A DNA stretch of 64,000 nucleotides, taken from assembly GCA_900537185.1 (NCBI GenBank), contig LS999832.1:11546-75545 (forward strand). The letters run 5' to 3'. The stretch is from Cytophagales bacterium Alg240-R148. GTDB lineage: Bacteria; Bacteroidota; Bacteroidia; Cytophagales; Cyclobacteriaceae. Below, in pieces: positions 33,357 through 42,739 of this stretch (position 1 is its first letter; the number at the start of each line of letters is the position of its first letter). The position numbers and the translations under genes are program-made. The notes under the pieces are model-generated. The model saw only the letters and a list, made by a program, of their open reading frames with translations. It did no database searches and was not told the DNA's origin.

Positions 33357-34685
33357 ATGTTTGATAATCTTAATTATAAATTAGAGAAAGCTTTTAAGAA
33401 TCTTAAGGGCCAGGGGAGTATTAGTGAAATTAATGTTGCGTCTACCGTAAAAGAAATTAGACGGGCACTAATAGATGCGGATGTTAACTTCAAAGTGGCC
33501 AAAGACGTTACAGATAAAATTAAGAGCAGCGCATTGGGTAAAGATGTGTTGAATTCAGTTTCTCCGGGTCAATTACTGACTAAAATAGTTAGCGATGAGC
33601 TGACCATTTTAATGGGAGGTACCAACGAAGATATCAACATAGAAGGCAACCCAGCAGTTATCCTTATTTCCGGTTTACAAGGGTCTGGTAAAACAACTTT
33701 TACGGGGAAATTGGCCAATTACCTCAAAGGTCAAGGGAAACAAGTGCTTTTATCTGCTTGTGATATTTACAGGCCAGCTGCAATAGAGCAGTTGAAGACA
33801 CTAGGAGAGCAAGTTGGGGTAGAAGTTTATGCCGAGCCTGAGAATAAAAATGCAATTGAAATTGCTTCCAATGCAATCGAACATGCCAAATCCAATGGCA
33901 AATCTATAGTTATTGTGGATACAGCGGGCCGATTGGCAGTGGATGAAGAGATGATGAATGAAATTGAGGCGTTGAAAAACAAACTCAATCCTTCTGAAAC
34001 TTTGTTCGTCGTAGATTCTATGACAGGGCAAGATGCTGTGAATACCGCCAAGACTTTCAACGAACGATTGAATTTTGATGGGGTAGTCCTTACAAAATTG
34101 GATGGGGATACCCGTGGTGGTGCTGCTTTGTCGATTAGGACCGTAGTAGATAAACCAATCAAGTTTATCTCCCATGGAGAAAAAATGGAAGCCATCGATA
34201 AGTTTCACCCAGACAGGATGGCCAATCGAATATTGGGGATGGGAGATGTTGTTTCATTGGTTGAAAAAGCGCAAATGGCGTTTGATGAAGACGAAGCGAA
34301 ACGACTAAACCAGAAGATTAAGAAGAATCAATTTGATTTTAATGACTTCCTTTCTCAATTGCAGCAGATTAAAAAAATGGGTAATATCAAGGATATCATG
34401 GGCATGATACCTGGTATGGGCAAAGCCATGAAAGGGTTGGATGTGGATGATGATTCCTTCAAACCGATTGAAGCCATTATTCATTCTATGACCATCCAAG
34501 AACGGGAAAACCCAGATCTTATCAATGGAAGTAGAAGAAAGAGAATTGCAACCGGAAGTGGTACTTCGATTCAACAAGTGAACCAACTACTAAAGCAGTT
34601 TGGTGAAATGAAAAAGATGATGAAGACGATGAACAAACTAGGAGGTAAAAGAGGGATGTCCGCTCTTAACCCTTTTGGAAGATAG
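33357..34685 (+). CDS. ffh: Signal recognition particle protein Ffh
   Basis: The 442-residue GTPase shows the N domain (1-85), P-loop GLQGSGKTTFTGKLA near residue 105, the DIYRPAAIEQL and DTAGRLAVDEEM motifs, TKLDGDTRGGAALS, and the Met-rich M domain (about 300-442: MGNIKDIMGMIPGMGKAMKG) that binds 4.5S RNA and signal sequences. It targets nascent membrane proteins to the translocon. It appears to be a single-gene unit ending at a bidirectional terminator. Confidence 0.97.
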   Translation: MFDNLNYKLEKAFKNLKGQGSISEINVASTVKEIRRALIDADVNFKVAKDVTDKIKSSALGKDVLNSVSPGQLLTKIVSDELTILMGGTNEDINIEGNPAVILISGLQGSGKTTFTGKLANYLKGQGKQVLLSACDIYRPAAIEQLKTLGEQVGVEVYAEPENKNAIEIASNAIEHAKSNGKSIVIVDTAGRLAVDEEMMNEIEALKNKLNPSETLFVVDSMTGQDAVNTAKTFNERLNFDGVVLTKLDGDTRGGAALSIRTVVDKPIKFISHGEKMEAIDKFHPDRMANRILGMGDVVSLVEKAQMAFDEDEAKRLNQKIKKNQFDFNDFLSQLQQIKKMGNIKDIMGMIPGMGKAMKGLDVDDDSFKPIEAIIHSMTIQERENPDLINGSRRKRIATGSGTSIQQVNQLLKQFGEMKKMMKTMNKLGGKRGMSALNPFGR

Positions 34686-34722
34686 GAACGGTTAAGTTTC
34701 AATAAAGACAGTTTAAATATTG

Positions 34723-34754
34723 AAAAGGGGAGTCCTATGGGCTACCCTTTTTTT
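34723..34754. terminator. Bidirectional terminator between ffh and the M56 gene
   Basis: AAAAGGGGAGTCC (34723-34735) pairs with GGGCTACCCTTTT (34739-34751) with one mismatch; T runs lie at the end in both directions. Confidence 0.75.
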
Positions 34755-35988
34755 ATTCGGGCCGCATTCTAAAAGTGATGGGCAATATTAGTTTTTGTTT
34801 TACAGGGTTGCCTCGCAGCAGGCCAGGGTTCCATTTGGGCATGGATTTTAAAATTCTTTCGGCTTCTTTATCGCAACCAGATCCTATCCCTTTAATGGTT
34901 TTAATATCGGTAATAGTACCTGTTTGATCGATTACAAATTCTATGAAAACTTTGCCTTCGATGTTGTTGTCAATGGCTTCTTTTGGGTATTGAATTTTCT
35001 CCTTAAAGGTAGTGTAAAACTCCCGCATGCCCCCTTCAGGGCTTGCAGATTCTTCCACAATAGAATACACCTTGTCATCTTTTATAAAAGCGTCCTTTTC
35101 TTCTAATAGGGTTGCATCTATTTTTTTTCCATCATACGATTTTATAGAAAAAGCAGAGACGATAAACAACAATGAAAAGGTAAGGATGCTGATAACAGCT
35201 GGTTTTGCTGGTCCGGCTTGTTCTCCTTTTAACATAGAGATTCTCCTCAATAATTCTTTAGATTTGAACCTACTGATGGGCAGCCCGCTAAACTCAAGGG
35301 TTTGACAGGCTAAAAATGAAGTGTAACGCTTTCGACCTTCGCTTTCGGCAACACTATGGTCGGCCAAAAACTCATGGTTTTCAATTAGAGAAGATTTTAA
35401 TTTCCAAGCAAATGGGTTGAACCAAAATACAGAGGTATACAATTCTGCAAGAATTCTATCCAAACTGTGGTATTGATTGATATGGGCCCTTTCATGTTTT
35501 ACAATGAAATCTTTGTATTTGGTTTGGTTGTCTTGTTCATTCCAAATAATAAAAGACAAAAAAGACGAAGTATGTATGGCTTGTTCTGTTTTAATGATGG
35601 TAATGCCATCCTGGCTGGATTTTTGGCCGGCATAAATTATTAGTCCAATTTTAGTTAAATTAAATATAAGCATGCATGAAAAAAACAGCAAGCCTAAACC
35701 GTACAAAAACAGAAGGATGGTAATCAAATTAAGACCATCTGTGTCCGCTAGAGAGGATACGGCAAAACCTTGCAACATTTGTTCAGGCAATGTTTCTACA
35801 CCATTTACAAAAGAGGAAGTAAAGGATATATGAAAAAGTGGAAATACAAAAGAAGCAAATATGGAACCCAGTAGAAACCAGCGGTTGGTATTAAAACTAG
35901 CGTTTTTCCTTAAGAACAAAAAGAAAACCACATAACACACCATGCTGATGATACTGGCCTCAATAATATAGTTAATACCACTATTCAT
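34753..35988 (-). CDS. BlaR1-like M56 membrane metallopeptidase with C-terminal TonB domain
   Basis: The 411-residue protein has four or five membrane helices. The M56 zinc motif is HERAH at residues 165-169, followed by the third ligand region NHEFLADHSV. Residues about 315-411 form a TonB C-terminal domain (EGKVFIEFVIDQTGTITDI, PKWNPGLLRGNPVKQKLILP). The gene overlaps its BlaI-type repressor by eight bases. In BlaR1 systems the peptidase senses a signal and leads to repressor loss; a TonB tail is a Bacteroidota variant whose signal is unknown. No beta-lactamase gene is near, so resistance should not be assumed. Confidence 0.85.
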   Translation of the reverse strand: MNSGINYIIEASIISMVCYVVFFLFLRKNASFNTNRWFLLGSIFASFVFPLFHISFTSSFVNGVETLPEQMLQGFAVSSLADTDGLNLITILLFLYGLGLLFFSCMLIFNLTKIGLIIYAGQKSSQDGITIIKTEQAIHTSSFLSFIIWNEQDNQTKYKDFIVKHERAHINQYHSLDRILAELYTSVFWFNPFAWKLKSSLIENHEFLADHSVAESEGRKRYTSFLACQTLEFSGLPISRFKSKELLRRISMLKGEQAGPAKPAVISILTFSLLFIVSAFSIKSYDGKKIDATLLEEKDAFIKDDKVYSIVEESASPEGGMREFYTTFKEKIQYPKEAIDNNIEGKVFIEFVIDQTGTITDIKTIKGIGSGCDKEAERILKSMPKWNPGLLRGNPVKQKLILPITFRMRPE

Positions 35989-36373
35989 TCTTGTTGTCTT
36001 CTTTTAAATCATCTAATGTTGAAAGCAATTTGTCTATTTCATTGATGTTCATATCGTTCTTTTTAGTGAAAAAAGAAACCATATCTTTAAACGAGCCTTT
36101 GAAATAGTTTCGTATAAATTTTTTTAAATAAAAATCAGAATATTCTCCTTTTGATACAACAGGGAAGTATTGATGGGTTTTTCCATAAGCATTATAATGC
36201 ACAAACCCTTTTTTTTCCAAGATGCGCACAATGGTAGACACTGTGTTGTACGCAGGTTTTGGTTCAGGAAGGTTCTCAATAATTTCTTTTACAAACCCTT
36301 TTTCAATCTTCCATAAAATTTGCATGATTTCATCTTCAGCTTTGGTAAGCTCTTTTAATTCATCATTGCGCAT
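35981..36373 (-). CDS. BlaI/MecI-type winged-helix repressor
   Basis: The 130-residue product has the family's winged-helix start (LTKAEDEIMQILWKIEKGFV, PKPAYNTVSTIVRILEKKGF) and a C-terminal dimer domain rich in Phe and Lys. It would repress its own operon and be inactivated through the following M56 protein. The overlap of eight bases with that gene indicates coupled translation. The promoter should lie in the 119 bases before the gene. Confidence 0.9.
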   Translation of the reverse strand: MRNDELKELTKAEDEIMQILWKIEKGFVKEIIENLPEPKPAYNTVSTIVRILEKKGFVHYNAYGKTHQYFPVVSKGEYSDFYLKKFIRNYFKGSFKDMVSFFTKKNDMNINEIDKLLSTLDDLKEDNKNE

Positions 36374-36492
36374 GTTATATTTCTGTTAGTTTAAAGAGAA
36401 TCAATAGTTTAAAAGTACAATGCCGAAAATTTTCGATTCCTTTTTATATTTTCTGACCTACAATATAAGTATAGAGACACAAATTTCAAATA

Positions 36493-37143
36493 TTAACGAC
36501 TTGAAAAAGCAAACGAAATAATATTCGCGCCCATCTTTAATGCCTGTAATCGCACGCTAGGAGGGTCGTTGTGTACGGTTGGATCTTCCCATCCATTGCC
36601 CAAGTCCGATTCGTAAGAATAAAAACATACTAATTTGCCTTCGTAAATAAGGCCAAACCCTTGCGCAGGCTTGCCATCGTGTTCGTGTATTTTGGGTAGG
36701 CCATTGTTGAACTTGTATTTTTGATGGTAAATTGGGTGGTTGAAAGGCAGTTCAATGAATTCCAATTCTGGAAATACTTTTTTCATTTCAAGTCGAACAA
36801 ACTGATTCATTCCATAATTGTCGTCTATGTGCAAAAAACCACCACCAATAAGGTATTTTCGGAGGTTTTGAGCTTCTTCTGCCGTAAAAACCACGTTGCC
36901 GTGCCCAGTCATGTAAATGTAAGGGTATAAAAATAATTCTGGTCCCCCTACTTCTACTACCTGGTCTTCTTTGCTTATTCCCGTTTTTAGGTTGCTGTTG
37001 CAAAAATCAATTAGGTTGGGCAGGGCGGTTTTATTGGAATACCAATCCCCTCCTCCGTGGTACTTCAGTTTCGCTATTTTTAATTGCTGAGCAAAAGAAA
37101 ACTGAGCTGTTGTAAGCAGGAGGATCAATAAAATGCGCTTCAT
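36493..37143 (-). CDS. DUF4159 family exported protein
   Basis: The 216-residue product has a signal peptide (MKRILLILLLTTAQFSFAQ) and the DUF4159 pattern: KLKYHGGGDWYSNKTALPNL, PYIYMTGHGNVVFTAEEAQNL, LRKYLIGGGFLHIDDNYGMN, and a late SYESDLGNGWEDP. The fold resembles a glutamine-amidotransferase-like Rossmann domain with no clear catalytic residue. The role is unknown. It is transcribed alone. Confidence 0.85.
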   Translation of the reverse strand: MKRILLILLLTTAQFSFAQQLKIAKLKYHGGGDWYSNKTALPNLIDFCNSNLKTGISKEDQVVEVGGPELFLYPYIYMTGHGNVVFTAEEAQNLRKYLIGGGFLHIDDNYGMNQFVRLEMKKVFPELEFIELPFNHPIYHQKYKFNNGLPKIHEHDGKPAQGFGLIYEGKLVCFYSYESDLGNGWEDPTVHNDPPSVRLQALKMGANIISFAFSSR

Positions 37144-37305
37144 ATCTTAATGGTATAAAAATCAATATTACATTTTTTAACGGAAAAAAAATGCAACTGG
37201 TGCTTACTTTTTAACCTTTTGTAGAATTAATTTATTACAACAATAGACCAACGATTAAACTTGTGGTTCAATATTTGGTCTAATGAATAAAAAAACAAAC
37301 GGACT

Positions 37306-38130
37306 ATGAATACATCAAAAATTAAATTATTAAGTACACTGGTTATTTTTTTAAGTGTTTTAGGAGCTTGTCAAAATGACTTAAAGGAGTTGGGATCCGG
37401 TGATCTGTCTATGGTAGAGACAGAAGTGGCAATGGACGAAGCATTTGAAGAAGTGGATGATTTGGCATTTACAAGTATGGAATTGCAGGGAATTGATGGC
37501 GGTAGAATAGTTTCGGACGATCGGTTTTCGTGCCAAAATGTTTCGATTGTACACGACCCGGATAACAACAAACTAACAATCGATTTTGGTGACGGCTGTG
37601 AAGGTCCAAAAGGAAGAGTGCGAAAAGGGATTATGGAAATAGTATACCAAGGCAAACGATTTGTTCCTGGATCTGTTGTAACAACCAAACTAATTGATTT
37701 CTACTTGGATGATTTAAAAATTGAAGGTACCAGGGTGGTTACCAATGTGGCAACCTCTTTAGAAGACCACCCTTCCTTTAATGTGGTAATTACTGATGGA
37801 AAGGTTACTTGGCCCGATGGAGAGTTTGCTACAAGAAATGTGGACAGAACCAAAACTTGGATACGGGCAGCGAACCCAATCAACGATCAATTTGAGGTGA
37901 TAGGAAGTGCCAATGGCACCAATAAAGAAGGAGTTGCTTATACCTCTCAAATAATAGAAACCATCGTATTTAAAAGAAGTTGCCGTTCAGAAAATGTTTT
38001 TATTCCCGTGGCTGGAGAAAAAACAATTAGTACCGACAAAAGAACCATCTCCTTCGATTTTGGAAATGGGGCATGTGATAGACTGGTAACGGTATCCGTA
38101 AACGGTTTTACAAAAGAAGTTACATTTTAA
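37306..38130 (+). CDS. Lipoprotein of unknown function with duplicated beta motif
   Basis: The 274-residue product has a lipoprotein signal with LGACQN (Cys23). The body is beta-rich and appears built of related halves: an early NKLTIDFGDGCEGPKGRVRK and a late TISFDFGNGACDRLVTVSVNG share the IDFG-GC pattern and cysteines. Similar lipoproteins occur in Bacteroidota without a known role. It stands alone with a terminator 20 bases behind it. No family is assigned. Confidence 0.65.
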   Translation: MNTSKIKLLSTLVIFLSVLGACQNDLKELGSGDLSMVETEVAMDEAFEEVDDLAFTSMELQGIDGGRIVSDDRFSCQNVSIVHDPDNNKLTIDFGDGCEGPKGRVRKGIMEIVYQGKRFVPGSVVTTKLIDFYLDDLKIEGTRVVTNVATSLEDHPSFNVVITDGKVTWPDGEFATRNVDRTKTWIRAANPINDQFEVIGSANGTNKEGVAYTSQIIETIVFKRSCRSENVFIPVAGEKTISTDKRTISFDFGNGACDRLVTVSVNGFTKEVTF

Positions 38131-38150
38131 ATCTCAATAAAAACGTGACG

Positions 38151-38183
38151 AAGGTGTGGGCGCAAGTTTGCACCTTTTTTTTT
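38151..38183 (+). terminator. Terminator behind the 37306 lipoprotein gene
   Basis: AAGGTG (38151-38156) pairs with CACCTT (38171-38176), followed by a long T run. Confidence 0.75.
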
Positions 38184-38334
38184 GCTATTTTCTGCGAAAT
38201 TTTTGAAAATACAAGGGGATACAAGTGGCTTATTTTTTTGCTCACTTAGTGTGTAACTAAAAGCAAAGGCCCTTGGGCAAATTGTATTGTTGCTTGGAAT
38301 TTTTTATTTTATGGTTGAACCAAGCTTAACTGTT

Positions 38335-39123
38335 ATGCGCTATTTACTATTAACCTGTATTGTGCTCCCATTATTTTGCAATGGACAATCCGCACAAGAA
38401 AGACTAGAAACATCACCCAGACACCACGAATGGGTAGATATTACCTACAACAATAGAACTGTCAAAGCTTTTCTAGTGTTTCCAGAAGTTTCTAAGAATG
38501 TTCCTGTGGTGGTGGTGATTCATGAAAACAGAGGGCTCAATTTGTGGGCAAGATCCATGGCGGACCAAATAGCAGAGGCTGGTTATATTGCTTTGGCACC
38601 GGATATGCTCACGGGTGCTGGCCCAAATGGTGGTGGTACAGATTCTTTTGAAAATTCTGATGCAGCACGCACGGGTATTTACGGACTTACCAAAGAGCAA
38701 GTTGCTTCGGATTTGCAAGCTACAATTGCTTACGGGAAAAAAATTGCTGCTGGGAACAAAAAAGTGGTAGTGTTGGGGTTTTGTTGGGGAGGAAGTCAAA
38801 GTTTTAATGCGGCTACAAATAATTCGGAAATAGAGGCAGCTTTTGTTTGTTATGGCACAGGCCCAAAACAGGCTAAAGCCTATAAAAACATACAAGTTCC
38901 TGTTTATGGATTTTATGGAGGCAACGACAACCGTGTCAATGCAACCATAGAGCAAACTGAATCTTGGATGAAAGACCAGAACAAACAATACGAACCAGTG
39001 GTTTATCCTGGAGCTGGACATGGTTTTTTTAGGGCGGGTGAATCAGAAGATGCTTCAGAAGCTAATAAAAAAGCAAGGGAAGAAGGTTGGAAGCGCCTAA
39101 AAAGCCTGTTAGATGCTATATGA
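38335..39123 (+). CDS. Exported dienelactone hydrolase family protein
   Basis: The start at 38335 gives 262 residues and a signal peptide (MRYLLLTCIVLPLFCNGQS); the 16 upstream codons are not signal-like. Family landmarks: VVVVIHENRGLNLWARSMAD, ALAPDMLTGAGPNGG, the nucleophile Cys150 in GFCWGGS, Asp in YGGNDNRV, and His in GAGHGFFR. It keeps the Cys-His-Asp triad of dienelactone hydrolases, but the natural substrate of exported Bacteroidota members is not known. It is convergent with the sulfatase gene. Confidence 0.85.
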   Translation: MRYLLLTCIVLPLFCNGQSAQERLETSPRHHEWVDITYNNRTVKAFLVFPEVSKNVPVVVVIHENRGLNLWARSMADQIAEAGYIALAPDMLTGAGPNGGGTDSFENSDAARTGIYGLTKEQVASDLQATIAYGKKIAAGNKKVVVLGFCWGGSQSFNAATNNSEIEAAFVCYGTGPKQAKAYKNIQVPVYGFYGGNDNRVNATIEQTESWMKDQNKQYEPVVYPGAGHGFFRAGESEDASEANKKAREEGWKRLKSLLDAI

Positions 39124-39131
39124 TCCAAAAG

Positions 39132-39170
39132 AACCAGAGGAAGCCCAATGGCCTTCCCCTGGTTTTTTTT
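39132..39170. terminator. Terminator between the convergent hydrolase and sulfatase genes
   Basis: AACCAGAGGAAG (39132-39143) pairs with CTTCCCCTGGTT (39153-39164) with one mismatch; a run of eight T follows. The sulfatase stop codon falls at its right edge. Confidence 0.8.
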
Positions 39171-40632
39171 ATTTCAGTTCGTTGTATTCTGGATTGGTGC
39201 ATTGGTCTCCCCAAATGGAGTACATGAATTGCAACCCTTCAATTGATTCTCGGTTTTGCCCTTGGTCTTGGGTTGTTTGGATCCATTGGGTTAGTGCATT
39301 GCGGTGTTCCACCAATGCCTTTTGAAACGATGGATTTTGAGCTAAATTAATAGTTTCATGTGGGTCGTTGGCAAGATCGTACAATTCTTCAGCTGCTCTT
39401 TCTGCCTGCCAATGGGCAGCCTGAATGGTATCCAACTTTCCATCTTCAAAGTCTTTTCGGATTTTTTTAGTAATGTCCCATGCATCTCGGTAGTTGCCTT
39501 GCATGGCAGGTCGGTCTAATTTGAAATTCCGAATGTATTTGAACTGTTGGCTCCTAACCGAACGAATTCTGTCAATAGAAAAGTCGCAACGGTCTCTAAC
39601 CGAATATACATATTTTTTTGGTGTGTAATTCTTGGACAAAACAGCTTGCCCTTCGTAATAATCGGGCACTTGAATTCCAGCAAGATCCAAACTGCTCGCA
39701 CTTATGTCCAAACCACTTACCAGGTCGTCGAAGGTTTGCTGGTTGTCCAGAGGAACCAAAGAAGGTTGGCCAGAGGCATCAAAATAGGTGAGTAGTAGCG
39801 GCACTTTTATGCCACCTTCGTACAAAAATTGTTTGTGCCGCCACAAGCGCATGCCATGATCTGAAAAAAAGAATACATAGGTGTTTTGAAGCATCCCTGC
39901 TTTTTTAAGAGCTTCTAAAGATGCCCCTACTGCTTGGTCTGTTAATTCAATAGACTCTAAATAGGAAGCCCATTCTTGTTTCATATAGTCCGTTTCAGGG
40001 TAGTAAGGAGGCAATTGCATGGAGTCTGCAGGGATCTCTCTTAAAACCTTGTTTTTAAAATCTTTGCTGTAAATGTACTTGTTTCCGTACAGCTGAATTT
40101 GACCAAAATAAGGCTGCTGTACTTCGGACCAATTCATTGCGGTTCCAACCTTCCCATACATGCCATTGTCGCGATATGGGCCTTCGTACAAACTGTCGCG
40201 ATGGTATGCAAAGTTGTAGTCATCTTTGCCTTGGTTGAAAGTATAGTAACCATTTCTTTTAAAAATTTGCGGTAGGGTAGTAATGCTATCAGGAAGTGAA
40301 ATGGCCGATGTTTCCGTTCTGGAGCTGTGGTGGTTGTGGGTACCAAATGTGGTAGGCATAGCACCAGTAATGAGTGCCGACCTTACCGAGGAACATACAG
40401 GTGCAGGCATAAATACATTGTTAAACTGCATTCCATTTTTGGAAAGTGCATCAATGTGTGGCGTTCGAACAAGGGTATCACCGTAACAGCCGAGGTTAGG
40501 AGAAATATCTTCCACCAGCAACCATAAAATATTTGGTTTCGGAAGAGGAGGAGCCTCGTTTTTAATTTTGAAACAGCCATGGCACAAAAACATAATTAGA
40601 GCAGCACCGGCGATGGTTTTAAATGAATTCAT
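39169..40632 (-). CDS. Sulfatase (formylglycine-type) of the polysaccharide locus
   Basis: The 487-residue protein has a signal with a lipobox-like end (FLCHGC). The sulfatase signature is PVCSSVRSALITG with Cys80, which is turned into formylglycine in active enzymes; the usual Pro or Ala two residues after Cys is Ser here. Metal-site parts include the early LLVEDISPNLGCYGD and a late FFSDHGMRLWRHKQF. It would remove sulfate esters from a polysaccharide in the periplasm. Its gene overlaps the GH36-like gene by four bases. A maturase to make formylglycine is not in the window. Confidence 0.85.
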   Translation of the reverse strand: MNSFKTIAGAALIMFLCHGCFKIKNEAPPLPKPNILWLLVEDISPNLGCYGDTLVRTPHIDALSKNGMQFNNVFMPAPVCSSVRSALITGAMPTTFGTHNHHSSRTETSAISLPDSITTLPQIFKRNGYYTFNQGKDDYNFAYHRDSLYEGPYRDNGMYGKVGTAMNWSEVQQPYFGQIQLYGNKYIYSKDFKNKVLREIPADSMQLPPYYPETDYMKQEWASYLESIELTDQAVGASLEALKKAGMLQNTYVFFFSDHGMRLWRHKQFLYEGGIKVPLLLTYFDASGQPSLVPLDNQQTFDDLVSGLDISASSLDLAGIQVPDYYEGQAVLSKNYTPKKYVYSVRDRCDFSIDRIRSVRSQQFKYIRNFKLDRPAMQGNYRDAWDITKKIRKDFEDGKLDTIQAAHWQAERAAEELYDLANDPHETINLAQNPSFQKALVEHRNALTQWIQTTQDQGQNRESIEGLQFMYSIWGDQCTNPEYNELK

Positions 40633-42464
40633 AGTTGTATAGGGGTTAATTTTATTATTCCTGATGGCGGAACCTCTATGCTTCGAACTTCTGTTTTGAG
40701 GGTTGTTTGTTGTTCTTTAACAAGGGTTCCGGTACAATCGAATACCTGCATTTTGTACGGCTTTTCAAGGCCTTCAATAGCGAGTACCAATTGCTTTGAA
40801 TTGGTAGCATTAATGATGTCAAAGGCCTGTACTGTGTTGTCTAATGAAACAATTTGTTCATTGTAAACTGCGGTTATCACTTTGTTGTCTTTTTCGGCTT
40901 TTAAAATGGGGTAGTTCAGCAGTGGATTGCCAGGAGTGAAAGCCCCTTTTAAAAGAATATCGCTGTTTTTTACCCAATATTCAGTGTAGAATTGTACCAT
41001 TTTAAAATGGTCCGAAGGTATGTCATATAACCGCACAGACATCTGGGGTACAGCAAAAAGTACATTTAGAAATTGCAAAGCTGCTTGTTCTACTGGCTCG
41101 TTGTAATGCCACATCAACATGTCGGCATGAACATACGTATGCTGGCTTAATAATTTAAGGTCGGTGGTTTGGACTCTGTTAAGAAGGGCTACATTTGGGC
41201 AGTCGCTGGCCCGCATCATATTGCCGTACTGCAGCATGGAAGGTCCGGTGTAGGGCTGCCGGAATTCTACTAGAACCTCCGGATTGATTGCCCTTAATGC
41301 CAATAAAAGCGACTTCATTAGAACATCGGTAGCTTGGCTTACTGAGGCAATGTCCCGTCCATTTTCAGCAGTTAAAACGATGTTTTTATCTGCACGGAAA
41401 CGCCCAATGAAGTCTAGTTTGAAGCCATCTAAGTTCCATTTCTTAAGTGCCGAAGTGTAGGTTTGTATAATATGGGATCTAACTTCGGGGTATCTAGGGT
41501 CCATTATATAGGCACCTTGGCCATCCCAATACCGCAATACTTTGTCTTTCATTTTTAGGTAGGCCTTCGATTTTTCTCCTACAAAAGGAACCGCATACCA
41601 CAACATCACTTTCATATGCATTTTGTGGACCGAGTCGACCAATCTGCCTATGTCTTGGAGCCGCTCAGGCTCCCAGTCTCCAGTATAAGCATATCCTCTG
41701 TTGCCATCTAAGGTTTGCCATCCATCGTCAATAATAAGGGTTTTGTACCCCATTTTAGAAGCCAAGGAGCAAGTAGTAAGCAGTGCATCGGTTTGTAGGT
41801 TTTGGTGGTAGCTGTACCAAGTTGAATACACTGCATCCCCAGCACTTTTGGGTGCGGGTGCAGCAGGGAACTTACTTTGCCACCAATTGCCAACTCCTTG
41901 TAAGCTTTGTGCATAATGCAATGGCCGTTGGTCCAGCCTAAATTGGAACTCATAGGATGTTTTTGCTTCTGTGGCTTCTGTAAACAATTGCACTTCATTG
42001 TACACCTTGCCATTTTCTTCTTTTATGCTGGTACTGCAGATGACAAGGTCCCTAATTTCATCTACAGAAAAAGTCTGTTGGTTGATTTGATCATGGCCAA
42101 AAAGAGTGATTACTGGGGCATGGCGGGATATAACCGAACGCACCGTGGATGGACCCCAATTAGGGGCAATGGTTTTGTTTAGAAAAGCCTGTGTCGACCA
42201 ATAACCAGCAATGTTAGAAGATGGTAAAGACCATTTGATAGACAAAGGGCTTGGTACCTTTGCGGTAGTAGAAGTTAACTTTAGGGTGGCTAAACCCAAT
42301 TGTTCACTTGGTTCTTCGATGGTAATTTCTATTTCGAAATTGGCATCGGTTGTGACCAATTCAATAGTTTGGTTGTGGAGTTTAAATTGCTTTTGTGTCT
42401 GTGCTATTGCGGTGGTGGCCAAACACAGAAAGCTACAGATGAGCCAATAATATTTGTATTTCAT
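40629..42464 (-). CDS. Clan GH-D glycoside hydrolase, alpha-galactosidase-like
   Basis: The 611-residue protein has a signal peptide (cleavage after ATTAIAQ, residue about 21), a beta-rich N-terminal domain (to about 200) and a (beta/alpha)8 barrel. The barrel holds TLIIDDGWQ, GFKLDFIG with Asp351 as the probable nucleophile and MRASDCPN with Asp421 as the acid/base, the pattern of GH27/GH36 alpha-galactosidases. Close to GH36; the exact family was not tested. It is exported and adjacent to a sulfatase, so it may remove alpha-galactose from a sulfated glycan. It begins the two-gene minus-strand half of the locus. Confidence 0.8.
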   Translation of the reverse strand: MKYKYYWLICSFLCLATTAIAQTQKQFKLHNQTIELVTTDANFEIEITIEEPSEQLGLATLKLTSTTAKVPSPLSIKWSLPSSNIAGYWSTQAFLNKTIAPNWGPSTVRSVISRHAPVITLFGHDQINQQTFSVDEIRDLVICSTSIKEENGKVYNEVQLFTEATEAKTSYEFQFRLDQRPLHYAQSLQGVGNWWQSKFPAAPAPKSAGDAVYSTWYSYHQNLQTDALLTTCSLASKMGYKTLIIDDGWQTLDGNRGYAYTGDWEPERLQDIGRLVDSVHKMHMKVMLWYAVPFVGEKSKAYLKMKDKVLRYWDGQGAYIMDPRYPEVRSHIIQTYTSALKKWNLDGFKLDFIGRFRADKNIVLTAENGRDIASVSQATDVLMKSLLLALRAINPEVLVEFRQPYTGPSMLQYGNMMRASDCPNVALLNRVQTTDLKLLSQHTYVHADMLMWHYNEPVEQAALQFLNVLFAVPQMSVRLYDIPSDHFKMVQFYTEYWVKNSDILLKGAFTPGNPLLNYPILKAEKDNKVITAVYNEQIVSLDNTVQAFDIINATNSKQLVLAIEGLEKPYKMQVFDCTGTLVKEQQTTLKTEVRSIEVPPSGIIKLTPIQL

Positions 42465-42739
42465 TTTTATAGTGGTTTTGGCAGTAATGGATTGTTTTTT
42501 ATTGTCAGTAGATTATTAGAAGTAAGGCAACATAAGCCTACCCCTAAATGGTTGTTCAAAAAAAAATAAAAAAAATGAAGGTAAAAATTTCGAGCTTTTT
42601 GTCCTCTTTTAAATATCAAGACAAATCTTGGTACCACCTTATACTTTATTACCGATTTCCTGTATTATATTGATTTGTAACAACTTGAACTGATTATTCT
42701 AAAATCTTTTATAATATATTGACGCCAATTTTTAACAAC

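Noticed and set aside
34753-36373. BlaI-M56 pair as a beta-lactam resistance system
   Set aside because: No beta-lactamase or altered penicillin-binding protein gene lies nearby; the pair has wider roles in this phylum.
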